Assembly (NCBI GenBank): GCA_002825515.1
Contig: PJET01000178.1
Coordinates: 1-8,609 of the forward strand
Direction: 5' to 3'
Source: Candidatus Thorarchaeota archaeon MP11T_1
GTDB lineage: Archaea; Asgardarchaeota; Thorarchaeia; Thorarchaeales; Thorarchaeaceae
DNA: 8,609 nucleotides
The stretch's first letter is position 1; each line of letters starts with the position of its first letter. The notes under the pieces were generated by a model. It saw only the letters and a program-made list of their open reading frames with translations, made no database searches and had not been told where the DNA came from. The translations under genes and the position numbers were made by a program. Positions 1-6,522 of the stretch are shown in pieces.

Positions 1-1048
1 CTGCATTCTTCTTGAGATAATCACCGTCTTCCATATGCTTCAAAATCCACAGAGAGAGCAGTGACATCTTCGGTTCTGCTGAGAATGTTTCTGAATGTCG
101 TGAACTTCCAGTGAACATTGGTGAGGGACCAATTGATGCGCCCATAGGATAACCTCCTCCGAGGGCCTTACCTTTTGAGATGTAATCAGGAACGACACCA
201 TGGTTTTCAACAGCGCACCATTTGCCAGTTCGCCCCATACCTGCTTGAACCTCATCAGACATGAAGTAAGCACCGTATTCTTTGGTCAATTCATAAAATC
301 CTTTTACAGCCTTTGCAGGTGGAACAAGAAGACCACCTTCTCCGCAAATCGGTTCCATCACAGTTGCGGCTATATCATCACCTTCAACTTGTAGAGCATA
401 TCGCAGTGCCTCAACACAGTCCAAACTGCAGTCATCTACATTCACATTGTATGGACAGCGATAGCAATAGGGATAGAACACACGAATCACATCCACACCC
501 TGTGGAAAACCAGATTTGTGCTTTGAATTTGATGAAGTCATAGCAAGAGAATAACCAGTACGTCCATGAAAAGCGGGTCTAAAAGCTACAAATCTACGTT
601 TTCCGGAAAGGTCCATTGCAGATTTCATACAACCTTCTACCGCTCTACTACCAGATGTTGTAAAGACAACCCGTTTCTTATGATTTCCAGGAGTGATTCC
701 TGCCACACGTTCAGCGAGCAAAGTCTGAGGAATAGCGTCAAAGTCCATACCAGGTAGCTCTTTGACAACATCCAGGATGCTCTCTTCGAACTCAATATAT
801 GGTTTGTATCTAAGCCCAAATGCTCTAACAGCAACTCCACCGGTGACATCAATATACTCTGTGCCTTCTATATCGAAGATTTTTACTCCTTCACCAACCG
901 TGTGGTCAAGGCAGCCATAGACATCACGATCTTGAGTTGTTATTGCAAGTGCTTCTGCACCTCTTCTCTTCCAATAGTCATTGGTCATGTTTTTTTTATC
1001 AAGATCAAAACCCAGCTCTTTGAGGATTTGGATGTGTTTGTCGTCCAT
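1..1048 (-). CDS. Class III PLP-dependent aminotransferase (GABA/acetylornithine aminotransferase-like), C-terminus missing
   Basis: The frame is open from the ATG at 1046-1048 to the left edge (349 codons seen), so the C-terminal part lies outside. Visible fold-type I class III signatures are: a phosphate-cup motif near residues 130-142 (TTSGSRAVEGCMK), FHG at 160-162, MEP at 231-233, the SDEVQAGMGRTG block at 264-275 whose Asp265 should contact the PLP ring nitrogen, and SKGKALGGG at 291-299 whose Lys294 should be the Schiff-base lysine. A YPYCYRCPY segment (192-200) followed by two more Cys (207, 211) resembles archaeal 4-aminobutyrate aminotransferase-like proteins. Family members move amino groups between amino acids or omega-amines and 2-oxo acids in the cytosol; some archaeal relatives are amino acid racemases, so the substrate is open. 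Unusual points are Arg where the usual SGAEANE-type motif has Glu, and AEP in place of the common GNP after HSETFS. The start is uncertain: the frame stays open upstream past 1138 but lacks ATG/GTG/TTG there. It probably lies downstream in the same transcript as the membrane protein gene. Confidence 0.88.
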   Translation of the reverse strand, partial: MDDKHIQILKELGFDLDKKNMTNDYWKRRGAEALAITTQDRDVYGCLDHTVGEGVKIFDIEGTEYIDVTGGVAVRAFGLRYKPYIEFEESILDVVKELPGMDFDAIPQTLLAERVAGITPGNHKKRVVFTTSGSRAVEGCMKSAMDLSGKRRFVAFRPAFHGRTGYSLAMTSSNSKHKSGFPQGVDVIRVFYPYCYRCPYNVNVDDCSLDCVEALRYALQVEGDDIAATVMEPICGEGGLLVPPAKAVKGFYELTKEYGAYFMSDEVQAGMGRTGKWCAVENHGVVPDYISKGKALGGGYPMGASIGPSPMFTGSSRHSETFSAEPKMSLLSLWILKHMEDGDYLKKNA

Positions 1049-1137
1049 CTCGTCAACCGTCCATTGATTGAACGGTCGTTTTGGGAAATTGACCTCAATA
1101 TCTAATTTGTGATGTCGGTGAATCTTACTTGTTCTGT

Positions 1138-1509
1138 CTACTTTCTGAATAGGAGAAGTAAACCGCCTAATAGAATCATCAGACCAGCAAGAGTGTCCAA
1201 ACTCATCATCCATGCGATTGGATCAAGAGTGATACCGGGATAGGATACGATGACAATTGCGATAAATCCAAACACTGACAAGAGTAATCCAGATTTCGCA
1301 ACTTTCCAAGAGATGAAGCCACATGCATCAAACGCAAGTGCAACTATAACAATGAGTACGATGCCCAAGAAAATCTCAATCAATCCGTCAATAGTACCAG
1401 GACCAGGACTGTTCATAGCGGCATAAATTCGGAAAATTGCATATATTAAAAGAACAAGACCACCCAATACAGTGTAACCCTGTGCAGCACCTTCAGCCTT
1501 ACAACCCAT
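1138..1509 (-). CDS. Small integral membrane protein with four predicted helices, function unknown
   Basis: This 123-residue protein is very hydrophobic. Four membrane segments can be read at about residues 13-31, 41-60, 71-89 and 101-121, joined by short loops such as NSPGPG (33-38) and SYPGITLDP (89-97). It ends with a short basic tail (FRK). I see no signal peptide separate from helix 1, no catalytic motif, and only two Cys (3 and 63). The start is well supported: an AAGGAGG Shine-Dalgarno sequence lies 10 nt before the ATG and a TATA box lies about 54 nt upstream of it. The aminotransferase follows on the same strand after an 89-bp gap, so the two may be co-transcribed. This does not by itself suggest a transport role. 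I do not recognise the family; it looks like one of many small archaeal four-helix membrane proteins. Being an expressed gene is fairly sure, its function is not. Confidence 0.8.
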   Translation of the reverse strand: MGCKAEGAAQGYTVLGGLVLLIYAIFRIYAAMNSPGPGTIDGLIEIFLGIVLIVIVALAFDACGFISWKVAKSGLLLSVFGFIAIVIVSYPGITLDPIAWMMSLDTLAGLMILLGGLLLLFRK

Positions 1510-1519
1510 TCTTAATTGT

Positions 1520-1526
1520 CCTCCTT
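1520..1526 (-). promoter_or_regulatory. Shine-Dalgarno site of the small membrane protein gene
   Basis: On the minus strand this reads AAGGAGG, 10 nt before the ATG at 1507-1509. It is the clearest ribosome binding site in the window and fixes this start. Most other genes here lack such a site. Confidence 0.75.
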
Positions 1527-1557
1527 AAGAAATTCTACGTTTTGCTGTAAGATGCCT

Positions 1558-1568
1558 TCTATATAACT
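1558..1568 (-). promoter_or_regulatory. Archaeal TATA box for the small membrane protein gene
   Basis: The minus strand reads GTTATATAG here, preceded by a purine-rich GCGGGATA stretch that could serve as a BRE. A transcript starting about 26 nt downstream (near 1537) would have a leader of roughly 28 nt that includes the AAGGAGG site. Position and sequence fit an archaeal TBP/TFB promoter; the start site is inferred. Confidence 0.6.
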
Positions 1569-1586
1569 ATCCCGCGTCAGACCTAG

Positions 1587-1608
1587 GTAATACATACACC
1601 TGTATTGC
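1587..1608. promoter_or_regulatory. Inverted repeat in the divergent intergenic region, possible operator
   Basis: The arms AATACA (1589-1594) and TGTATT (1601-1606) are exact reverse complements around a 6-nt centre, and a G-C pair extends the symmetry by two positions with one mismatch. The palindrome ACCTAGGT (1581-1588) abuts it. The site lies between the divergent starts at 1509 and 1652. That is where a dimeric regulator could act on either gene. A weak TATA-like role (TAATACATA) for the plus-strand gene is the main alternative. Confidence 0.3.
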
Positions 1609-1651
1609 TCAGGGGGCATGGACGTATGATGGTTAGACCATAGTCTGTGAG

Positions 1652-2479
1652 GTGGCAGAAACGAGATATTCAACCTATGATGGAAACAAGAGCACTGAAA
1701 GGCCAGTACGTCTTGACAAGACCGAGGGACACATCATCATCGAGGGGAGGGCATATCCAGCCAAAGAAATAGTGGAAGCACTTGCCCAAAGTGGGTATAC
1801 TGAACTTAGGGCTGAAGGTGATTCGATAGTCCTTGGAAATCGACGCATAAGTCCGATATTCAAATCACGTCAAGATCGAGCAATGGCATCTCTCTGTCAT
1901 GGTAGTCTCTCGTATTGCTGTCCGCTATCAAAGAGATGTGCTGAAAGAGACCGAGCTCTTGAGATTCTTGGATTGACATTAGACGAGTATGAACGTTTGA
2001 AGAGCGATGCCCACATTAGATTCGTTGAAACATCACGAGGCTTATCCAATCTTGATTCAACTTGGTCACAACAAGCTTCCGAAGAAAGACTAGCAAATCG
2101 TCCAGCTCGTGATCCAGGTTATGGTAGCGATGACTATCGTAAGGACTTTGAAGCCCTTGACAGAACTATGCAATCGTTGAGTCAGCAATATGGAGACCCA
2201 TGGCGTGACACCAATGATGATTCAAGATTGTCTTCAGAAACCTATCATTACCAAACTAGAGACAATCGGATTTTTGGAGAAGATGAGAGTCGTAAAGTTT
2301 GTAACAGTAAACTCGACGAATCAATAGAGGGAATTGGATCCTTATTTGCTCAGGGGGAGCTTAGTCCATTCACTGATGATGCTCGAGATGAGAATGAGGG
2401 CTATAGTTTCTGCTTCTCGTGCGGAAGAAGTATCAAAGCAAACAATAGGGTTTGCCCATACTGTAGCGCTAGGCAATAA
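1652..2479 (+). CDS. Protein of unknown function with an internal Cys cluster and C-terminal zinc ribbon
   Basis: The 275-residue protein starts at GTG 1652. An in-frame stop at 1634-1636 excludes longer forms, and the next in-frame Met is residue 78, so GTG is the only sensible start. Three parts can be seen. Residues about 27-68 look like a small alpha/beta module (HIIIEGRAYPAKEIVEAL, then TELRAEGDSIVLGNRRI). Residues 80-126 hold a compact motif with Cys82, Cys89, Cys90 and Cys96, followed by a helical RDRALEILGLTLDEYERLK stretch. Residues about 130-245 are polar, Asp/Ser/Arg-rich and probably disordered. The C-terminus is a zinc ribbon, with CFSC at 254-257 and CPYC at 268-271. Such ribbons usually bind nucleic acid or protein partners. 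The Cys cluster might bind zinc or an Fe-S cluster; nothing here decides that. It converges on the next gene with a 4-bp gap. I do not recognise the family. Confidence 0.82.
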   Translation: MAETRYSTYDGNKSTERPVRLDKTEGHIIIEGRAYPAKEIVEALAQSGYTELRAEGDSIVLGNRRISPIFKSRQDRAMASLCHGSLSYCCPLSKRCAERDRALEILGLTLDEYERLKSDAHIRFVETSRGLSNLDSTWSQQASEERLANRPARDPGYGSDDYRKDFEALDRTMQSLSQQYGDPWRDTNDDSRLSSETYHYQTRDNRIFGEDESRKVCNSKLDESIEGIGSLFAQGELSPFTDDARDENEGYSFCFSCGRSIKANNRVCPYCSARQ

Positions 2480-2483
2480 ACCG

Positions 2484-3518
2484 TCAGTAACTACCAATTG
2501 CACTCTCTCGTCGGAGAGAATAGTCTGAAGGATAGTGAAATGTTGACACAATTCTGTCAATGCCCACATCCTTGCCAAGTGCTTTTAGCTCTTGTAGCTG
2601 TTCAGTGGTTGTTACTCCCCAGCGAAATAGAGAAGCTCTTCCACCTCGCCGAGTGAATTCGTTGACGAAATAGAGTGATTCTACTAGTTCACTATACTCT
2701 GAACTACCCTTAGTTGGGAGGATTGGTGACCATGGAAACAGATTGATCAGGACATTCTTTGTGATTTCACCAATACGGGCATAATCATATCCGTATTCGT
2801 TTCTTGCACCCTCGGAGAGACCAGTTTCAGGATCAAGGAGAACTTCCACCGATATTCTTAGGGGTTGCTCTCGTCCTGTGGCCTCATCTGATTCTGTGGC
2901 TGCATCCTGTAGATATTGAAGACCTTGGTGGACTTTATCACTACGGAATTGATGCCACTTTTCATGATGTTCTGGATTTTCAGAAATGTAAACGTAGCTT
3001 AGTCGATCAGGTTCTTGGTCGACCATAGGAGCGAATTCTTTCCTACAGCGTTCGCAGAAGCAGAAATGATCACGGATGAATCCAGTACCAAAAAGAAGAA
3101 TCTCATTGATAGGATAAGTTCCAATCTCCTTGATAATCTCAGCCCCGTACTGCCAGAACTCTTCTCGATTTGGGCAGATTTGATGCTCCATCTTGACATT
3201 TTGATCATTCATGGTCTGATACTTTGGATCACGAGCGAACCAACCATCTGTGTAAAAGTCCATTCCTACAACGCCGTGTATATCGAGTGCATCATTCAAA
3301 CGAACCCACTCTTCAAAGAATTCAGTATGTTCCTCTTGGACAGGTGCGGTCTTGCTTGGGTACAAAGCATAACCATCTGGACCCTTCCCAACGATTCCGA
3401 CATCCTCGATGTAAGAGGCATATGTAGAGATGAAATCCTTTGCAGACATCTCAATGTCTTCGGGTTTGAACATAATTAGCATCTTCTGCATGAAGAATTC
3501 GCGATAATTCAGCTTCAT
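2484..3518 (-). CDS. Glycosidase-like TIM-barrel protein (GHL-type), uncharacterised
   Basis: From ATG 3518 the protein has 344 residues, without a signal peptide or membrane segment, so it should be cytosolic. The order of features resembles putative glycoside hydrolase-like TIM barrels: a WVRLNDALDIHGVVGMDFYT strand-helix unit (71-90), QICPN (113-117), then an FGTGFIRDHFCFCERCRKEF segment (143-162). In GHL proteins a strand carrying an acidic residue and Arg is likewise followed by a CxCxxC element. Here the Cys are 153, 155 and 158, with Asp150 just before. A C-terminal WGVTTTEQLQELKALG (300-315) could be the last barrel strand and helix. Family and substrate are inferred from the pattern only; I see no proof of catalysis. 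The start is uncertain: ATG 3524 and TTG 3578 are in frame, but ATG 3518 has a GGGGT sequence 9 nt upstream, and the residues before it look non-coding. The polymerase gene lies upstream on the same strand. Confidence 0.68.
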   Translation of the reverse strand: MKLNYREFFMQKMLIMFKPEDIEMSAKDFISTYASYIEDVGIVGKGPDGYALYPSKTAPVQEEHTEFFEEWVRLNDALDIHGVVGMDFYTDGWFARDPKYQTMNDQNVKMEHQICPNREEFWQYGAEIIKEIGTYPINEILLFGTGFIRDHFCFCERCRKEFAPMVDQEPDRLSYVYISENPEHHEKWHQFRSDKVHQGLQYLQDAATESDEATGREQPLRISVEVLLDPETGLSEGARNEYGYDYARIGEITKNVLINLFPWSPILPTKGSSEYSELVESLYFVNEFTRRGGRASLFRWGVTTTEQLQELKALGKDVGIDRIVSTFHYPSDYSLRRESAIGSY

Positions 3519-3526
3519 TATCATGT

Positions 3527-3531
3527 ACCCC
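3527..3531 (-). promoter_or_regulatory. Possible Shine-Dalgarno site deciding the start of the GHL-like gene
   Basis: The minus strand reads GGGGT, 9 nt before ATG 3518 but only about 2 nt before ATG 3524. Spacing favours 3518. The match to the usual GGAGGTG is imperfect. Confidence 0.35.
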
Positions 3532-3583
3532 GTCGAGATTGGTCGGAGAAGAGCTCTTGGTCTTCTTGCGTGTATCAAGTCAC

Positions 3584-3594
3584 GGTATTAACTA
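3584..3594 (-). promoter_or_regulatory. TATA-like box between the polymerase and GHL-like genes
   Basis: The minus strand reads TAGTTAATACC in the 53-bp gap after the polymerase stop. Transcription about 26 nt downstream (near 3561) would leave a leader of roughly 40 nt before ATG 3518. It would allow the GHL-like gene to be transcribed separately from the polymerase gene. The match is weak. Confidence 0.3.
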
Positions 3595-3631
3595 TTTCTT
3601 TGTCAGACCCTCGACTTAAATCCATCCATAA

Positions 3632-6421
3632 TCAGAAGAACTTGTCAAGAGTCGTAAATCCAAGAAACTCGTCAAAGTCGAGACCCACTGAATCAAGAAC
3701 CTGTTCAAACACACTCTTCAGTATGTCAATGTATGCGTCCTTATCAATCCAGTAGCTCATGTCTTTAGCAAGTTCCACTGGAATCACCGTATCCTGTCCC
3801 TTGGTCTTTATGTAGGAAACTATCGTACCAGGCAGCGCCTTAGTAGGATCATTCGTTGCCTCAATTAGCATCTTTGCTGCTCTGACATGTGGAATATCAG
3901 TATCATAGGAGTGAACTGGTTTTGTCATTTGGATTCTGAAAGCAAGTTCTTCGGGATTGTATGCTTCAGCCTTTCCTTCAATTCTATCAATGACACAGTT
4001 CACAATCTCCCGTATTTCCTCTTTCGCTGCTTCAAATCCTTCAGAGTCATCAACTCTACTCAGAACTTCTAGCATCTTTCTGAAGGCATCTTGAGCAAAA
4101 TCAGGCGTGTTTCGCTTTTTGCCACTCAGCCCCTTGACCTCTACTCTTCCATCCTTATAGACGCCTATGTAGTTCTTCTTTCGATCTGATAGTGCTACAT
4201 ACTTGTACGTTTTCTCTACTTCCAAGTCAATTCCAAGGACTTCACTGGACCAAGCCACGAGTTCCTCTTGTTGTTTCTTTGAAGGATTATCAAGAAAGAC
4301 CGAATCAGTATCTCCGTAGAGAACCCTAATTCCCATGGACTCTGCTTTTGTTTTGGTTCTTTGAATCGCATCACGCCCATAGGCGGTCACACTTTCTGCA
4401 GCAGGCATGCAGAATAGCTCAAAGTGGGGTGCTCCCGTGACTCCGTAGGAGGCGTTGACGAATACTTTCAGTGCTCGTTCTACAACCGAATACCAGTTCC
4501 GGGTATTTTCATCGAGAGCTTTGTCTTTACTTTTTGGTTTGAACCACTTTACTCGTGTATCTCTAAAGAAACCAATAGTCTGACTAATCATCCCTCGACG
4601 GCGATTGCAAGTCCAGTGTTCAGTTTCTGGCACTTGGTTATCGGTTCCTGTCTTGCATTCCTCATGTGGACAATCGACGGTTTCGTAGCTGATATTGTGC
4701 GTCTTCATAATAGTTGGATATAGGCTAGCAAAGTCCAACACTGTGGCATTGAAATGCACGCCTGCAATTGGATTAATTACTATAGCACCCTTGAATCCTT
4801 TTCCACCAATTGTGGCTTCAATTTGTGCGTCAGCCTGTTTCACACTATCAATATCGATACGACGGGGTATCAATAGCTTATTAGATCGATGCTCCTGTCT
4901 GAATAGTGACTGAATCCAAGAGGATATGTAGAATCTGGTGACCTCATCCATTGACATTCTAGAGATACGCATCAATAGGACGATTAAGCGAAGTAAGAGG
5001 TTACTCTCAAATTGAGTGAATTGCATCACTAGATTAGCATCTTGCCAGCAGTAATGAGCAAGCTCGAAATATCCTAGTCGTGAGATATCATCGCTCAGCT
5101 CTAATTTTTTGGCTCCCAAGATTCCCTCTGCTATCGAGTCAAGATTCTCCCTTTGATATGCGGCTGATAATGCATAGATTTTGATTGATGGATTTGTGAA
5201 GAACTTGTAAAAGTCTACATGGATTCCACGTTTCAATAATGCTCGTTCTCGCCTTGGGTCCTGATTTCCTCTAAGTGTTATAGGACAATATTTGTCCATA
5301 TCTATACGGAGTCGCTTTGCTCGATTGTGGAGGTATTTGAGATCAAATGTATCCCCAACAAATGTCAATACAAGAGGATATTGATCAATGACTTTGAATG
5401 CTTCAACAAGCATCTCAGCCTCATCTTCAAAATACACAAGTTCAAGTTGTTTTGGAAAGTCTTTTCCTTTCTTACCGTCTGAATGACCATCTCTCTTTAG
5501 GAGAAAACACTTGTTGTAACCAGTATTATCTGAGAGCCCAATTGCTGTCACAGGATATTCTGCGGTTCTGGTATCAGGAACGCGATTAGCTACAGGAGTA
5601 TACACTTCAATATCTACTGCAATTCGCCAGATATCGGGCACTTCGGTGAAGAACATGGGTGAATATTCCGCGATAATTGATTTGAGATCCTCATCCTCTT
5701 TGATGGTTTTCTCAAACTCTTTGAGAATCTTGGCATCGACCTCTGGTGGAACTGGAATGAGATTTCCTTTCTCAATCTTGTACATGAGTCCAGGTACGAG
5801 ATTGTTGTCGTAAGTATAACAGAGCTGATAGCGGATGGCAGCCTCCCATGCATGATTGACACCAGTGCTCGGGTCTGATAACGAATTTCTGATTGAGTCA
5901 GCCCTACCACCAATTGCTAGTGGGTTGTCACCAATGACTTTCGTCATTTTAACTGGTTCATCACGGAGTAAATCGTGAAGATCCACTGATTCTGTACCAA
6001 TAAAACCACGATGCTTTTTCCCCACAGACTCGACTGCTTGAGGTGGCCAATCCGTGTAGCAATAGGGTTTGTGACCTGTATTATCAAGCCAGAAAAACAC
6101 CTCTTTTGAGTCAGGTTTGTACAAACGAGCAATAGCTTTGTTATGTTCACCTGAGTAATCAACGGACAGGAGAAAGGATGGCGGAAGGTCTTCAGGAAGC
6201 TCTGCTGCGCCTACATGAATTGGTAATAATTCCTCTTCTTCAGAGAGATCATCACTCGAAGCATCATTTTGTGAGTCGTTGTTATTGGATGAGATAGCAT
6301 CACGATTGGCCTGATGTTTGTTAGGTCCGTCAAATACCTCATTCAAATATTCTTCAGACGCTTCACCTGTGAAGAAATCTTCAAGAGAAGATTGTCCATT
6401 GTCATCTGGTTTCTCATCCAT
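3632..6421 (-). CDS. polB1: Replicative family B DNA polymerase, PolB1 (Dpo1) type
   Basis: This is a complete polymerase with a 3'-5' exonuclease; numbering is from GTG 6433 (933 aa), and from ATG 6421 it is 929 aa. The PolB1-like N-domain includes DNTGHKPY (117-124). Exo I is VDIEVYTP (Asp274, Glu276), Exo II is LTFVGDTFDL (Asp364), Exo III is YCWQD (461-465). Polymerase motif A is DFASLYPTIM (567-576), motif B KVFVNASYG (656-664), motif C YGDTDS (706-711), and KKRNTP (772-777) lies in the thumb region. The motifs follow Sulfolobus PolB1 closely. A full PIP motif QSSLEDFF (14-21) and a C-terminal TTLDKFF (927-933) should bind PCNA, and an acidic, Asn/Ser-rich linker (about 22-80) follows the first. 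Cys588, Cys593, His606 and Cys609 after motif A could bind a metal. Exo II has Val359 where Asn is usual. The role is chromosomal DNA synthesis at the fork. I chose ATG 6421 over TTG 6427 and GTG 6433; no start has a clear Shine-Dalgarno site. A PPC-domain gene is divergent. Confidence 0.95.
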   Translation of the reverse strand: MDEKPDDNGQSSLEDFFTGEASEEYLNEVFDGPNKHQANRDAISSNNNDSQNDASSDDLSEEEELLPIHVGAAELPEDLPPSFLLSVDYSGEHNKAIARLYKPDSKEVFFWLDNTGHKPYCYTDWPPQAVESVGKKHRGFIGTESVDLHDLLRDEPVKMTKVIGDNPLAIGGRADSIRNSLSDPSTGVNHAWEAAIRYQLCYTYDNNLVPGLMYKIEKGNLIPVPPEVDAKILKEFEKTIKEDEDLKSIIAEYSPMFFTEVPDIWRIAVDIEVYTPVANRVPDTRTAEYPVTAIGLSDNTGYNKCFLLKRDGHSDGKKGKDFPKQLELVYFEDEAEMLVEAFKVIDQYPLVLTFVGDTFDLKYLHNRAKRLRIDMDKYCPITLRGNQDPRRERALLKRGIHVDFYKFFTNPSIKIYALSAAYQRENLDSIAEGILGAKKLELSDDISRLGYFELAHYCWQDANLVMQFTQFESNLLLRLIVLLMRISRMSMDEVTRFYISSWIQSLFRQEHRSNKLLIPRRIDIDSVKQADAQIEATIGGKGFKGAIVINPIAGVHFNATVLDFASLYPTIMKTHNISYETVDCPHEECKTGTDNQVPETEHWTCNRRRGMISQTIGFFRDTRVKWFKPKSKDKALDENTRNWYSVVERALKVFVNASYGVTGAPHFELFCMPAAESVTAYGRDAIQRTKTKAESMGIRVLYGDTDSVFLDNPSKKQQEELVAWSSEVLGIDLEVEKTYKYVALSDRKKNYIGVYKDGRVEVKGLSGKKRNTPDFAQDAFRKMLEVLSRVDDSEGFEAAKEEIREIVNCVIDRIEGKAEAYNPEELAFRIQMTKPVHSYDTDIPHVRAAKMLIEATNDPTKALPGTIVSYIKTKGQDTVIPVELAKDMSYWIDKDAYIDILKSVFEQVLDSVGLDFDEFLGFTTLDKFF

Positions 6422-6439
6422 GGGCAATGCCACTCACAG

Positions 6440-6445
6440 ATTAAA
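6440..6445 (-). promoter_or_regulatory. TATA-like element upstream of the polymerase gene
   Basis: The minus strand reads TTTAAT about 21 nt before ATG 6421, slightly closer than usual for a leaderless start. Other AT-rich stretches (TTATC near 6463-6467) would suit GTG 6433 instead. The choice is open. Confidence 0.2.
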
Positions 6446-6493
6446 TGAGCGGATTATCCCTGATAAGCACTTCCTATTGTGAATCCGAGTCCT

Positions 6494-6502
6494 TCATTAA
6501 TG
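6494..6502 (+). promoter_or_regulatory. TATA-like box for the PPC-domain gene
   Basis: TCATTAATG is centred about 25 nt before ATG 6523. That spacing would give a leaderless mRNA starting at or next to this ATG, and it supports 6523 over 6445. The sequence is only a fair TATA match. Confidence 0.35.
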
Positions 6503-6522
6503 TGGGTGCTTTGACTCAAAAC

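Noticed and set aside
990..997. An A8 run (minus strand) near the aminotransferase N-terminus, a possible slippage or sequencing-error site
   Set aside because: The frame is open and sensible on both sides (LGFDLDKKNMTNDYW), so no frameshift needs to be invoked.
1605..2357. A 12-base sequence, TTGCTCAGGGGG, found at 1605-1616 and 2346-2357
   Set aside because: The second copy is ordinary coding sequence (LFAQGE) and there is no third copy, similar flank or symmetry, so chance is the simplest reading.
3015..3479. A 154-codon plus-strand open frame
   Set aside because: It is antisense to the GHL-like gene, whose translation has the CFCERC and barrel-like segments; the plus-strand version has none.
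5614..5913. A 99-codon minus-strand frame inside the polymerase gene
   Set aside because: It is an alternative frame of the polymerase N-domain and exonuclease region, with no start signal or domain of its own.
6445..6522. N-terminal extension of the PPC protein from ATG 6445
   Set aside because: The 26 residues do not resemble the family, there is no ribosome site, and they would remove almost all promoter space for the divergent polymerase gene.
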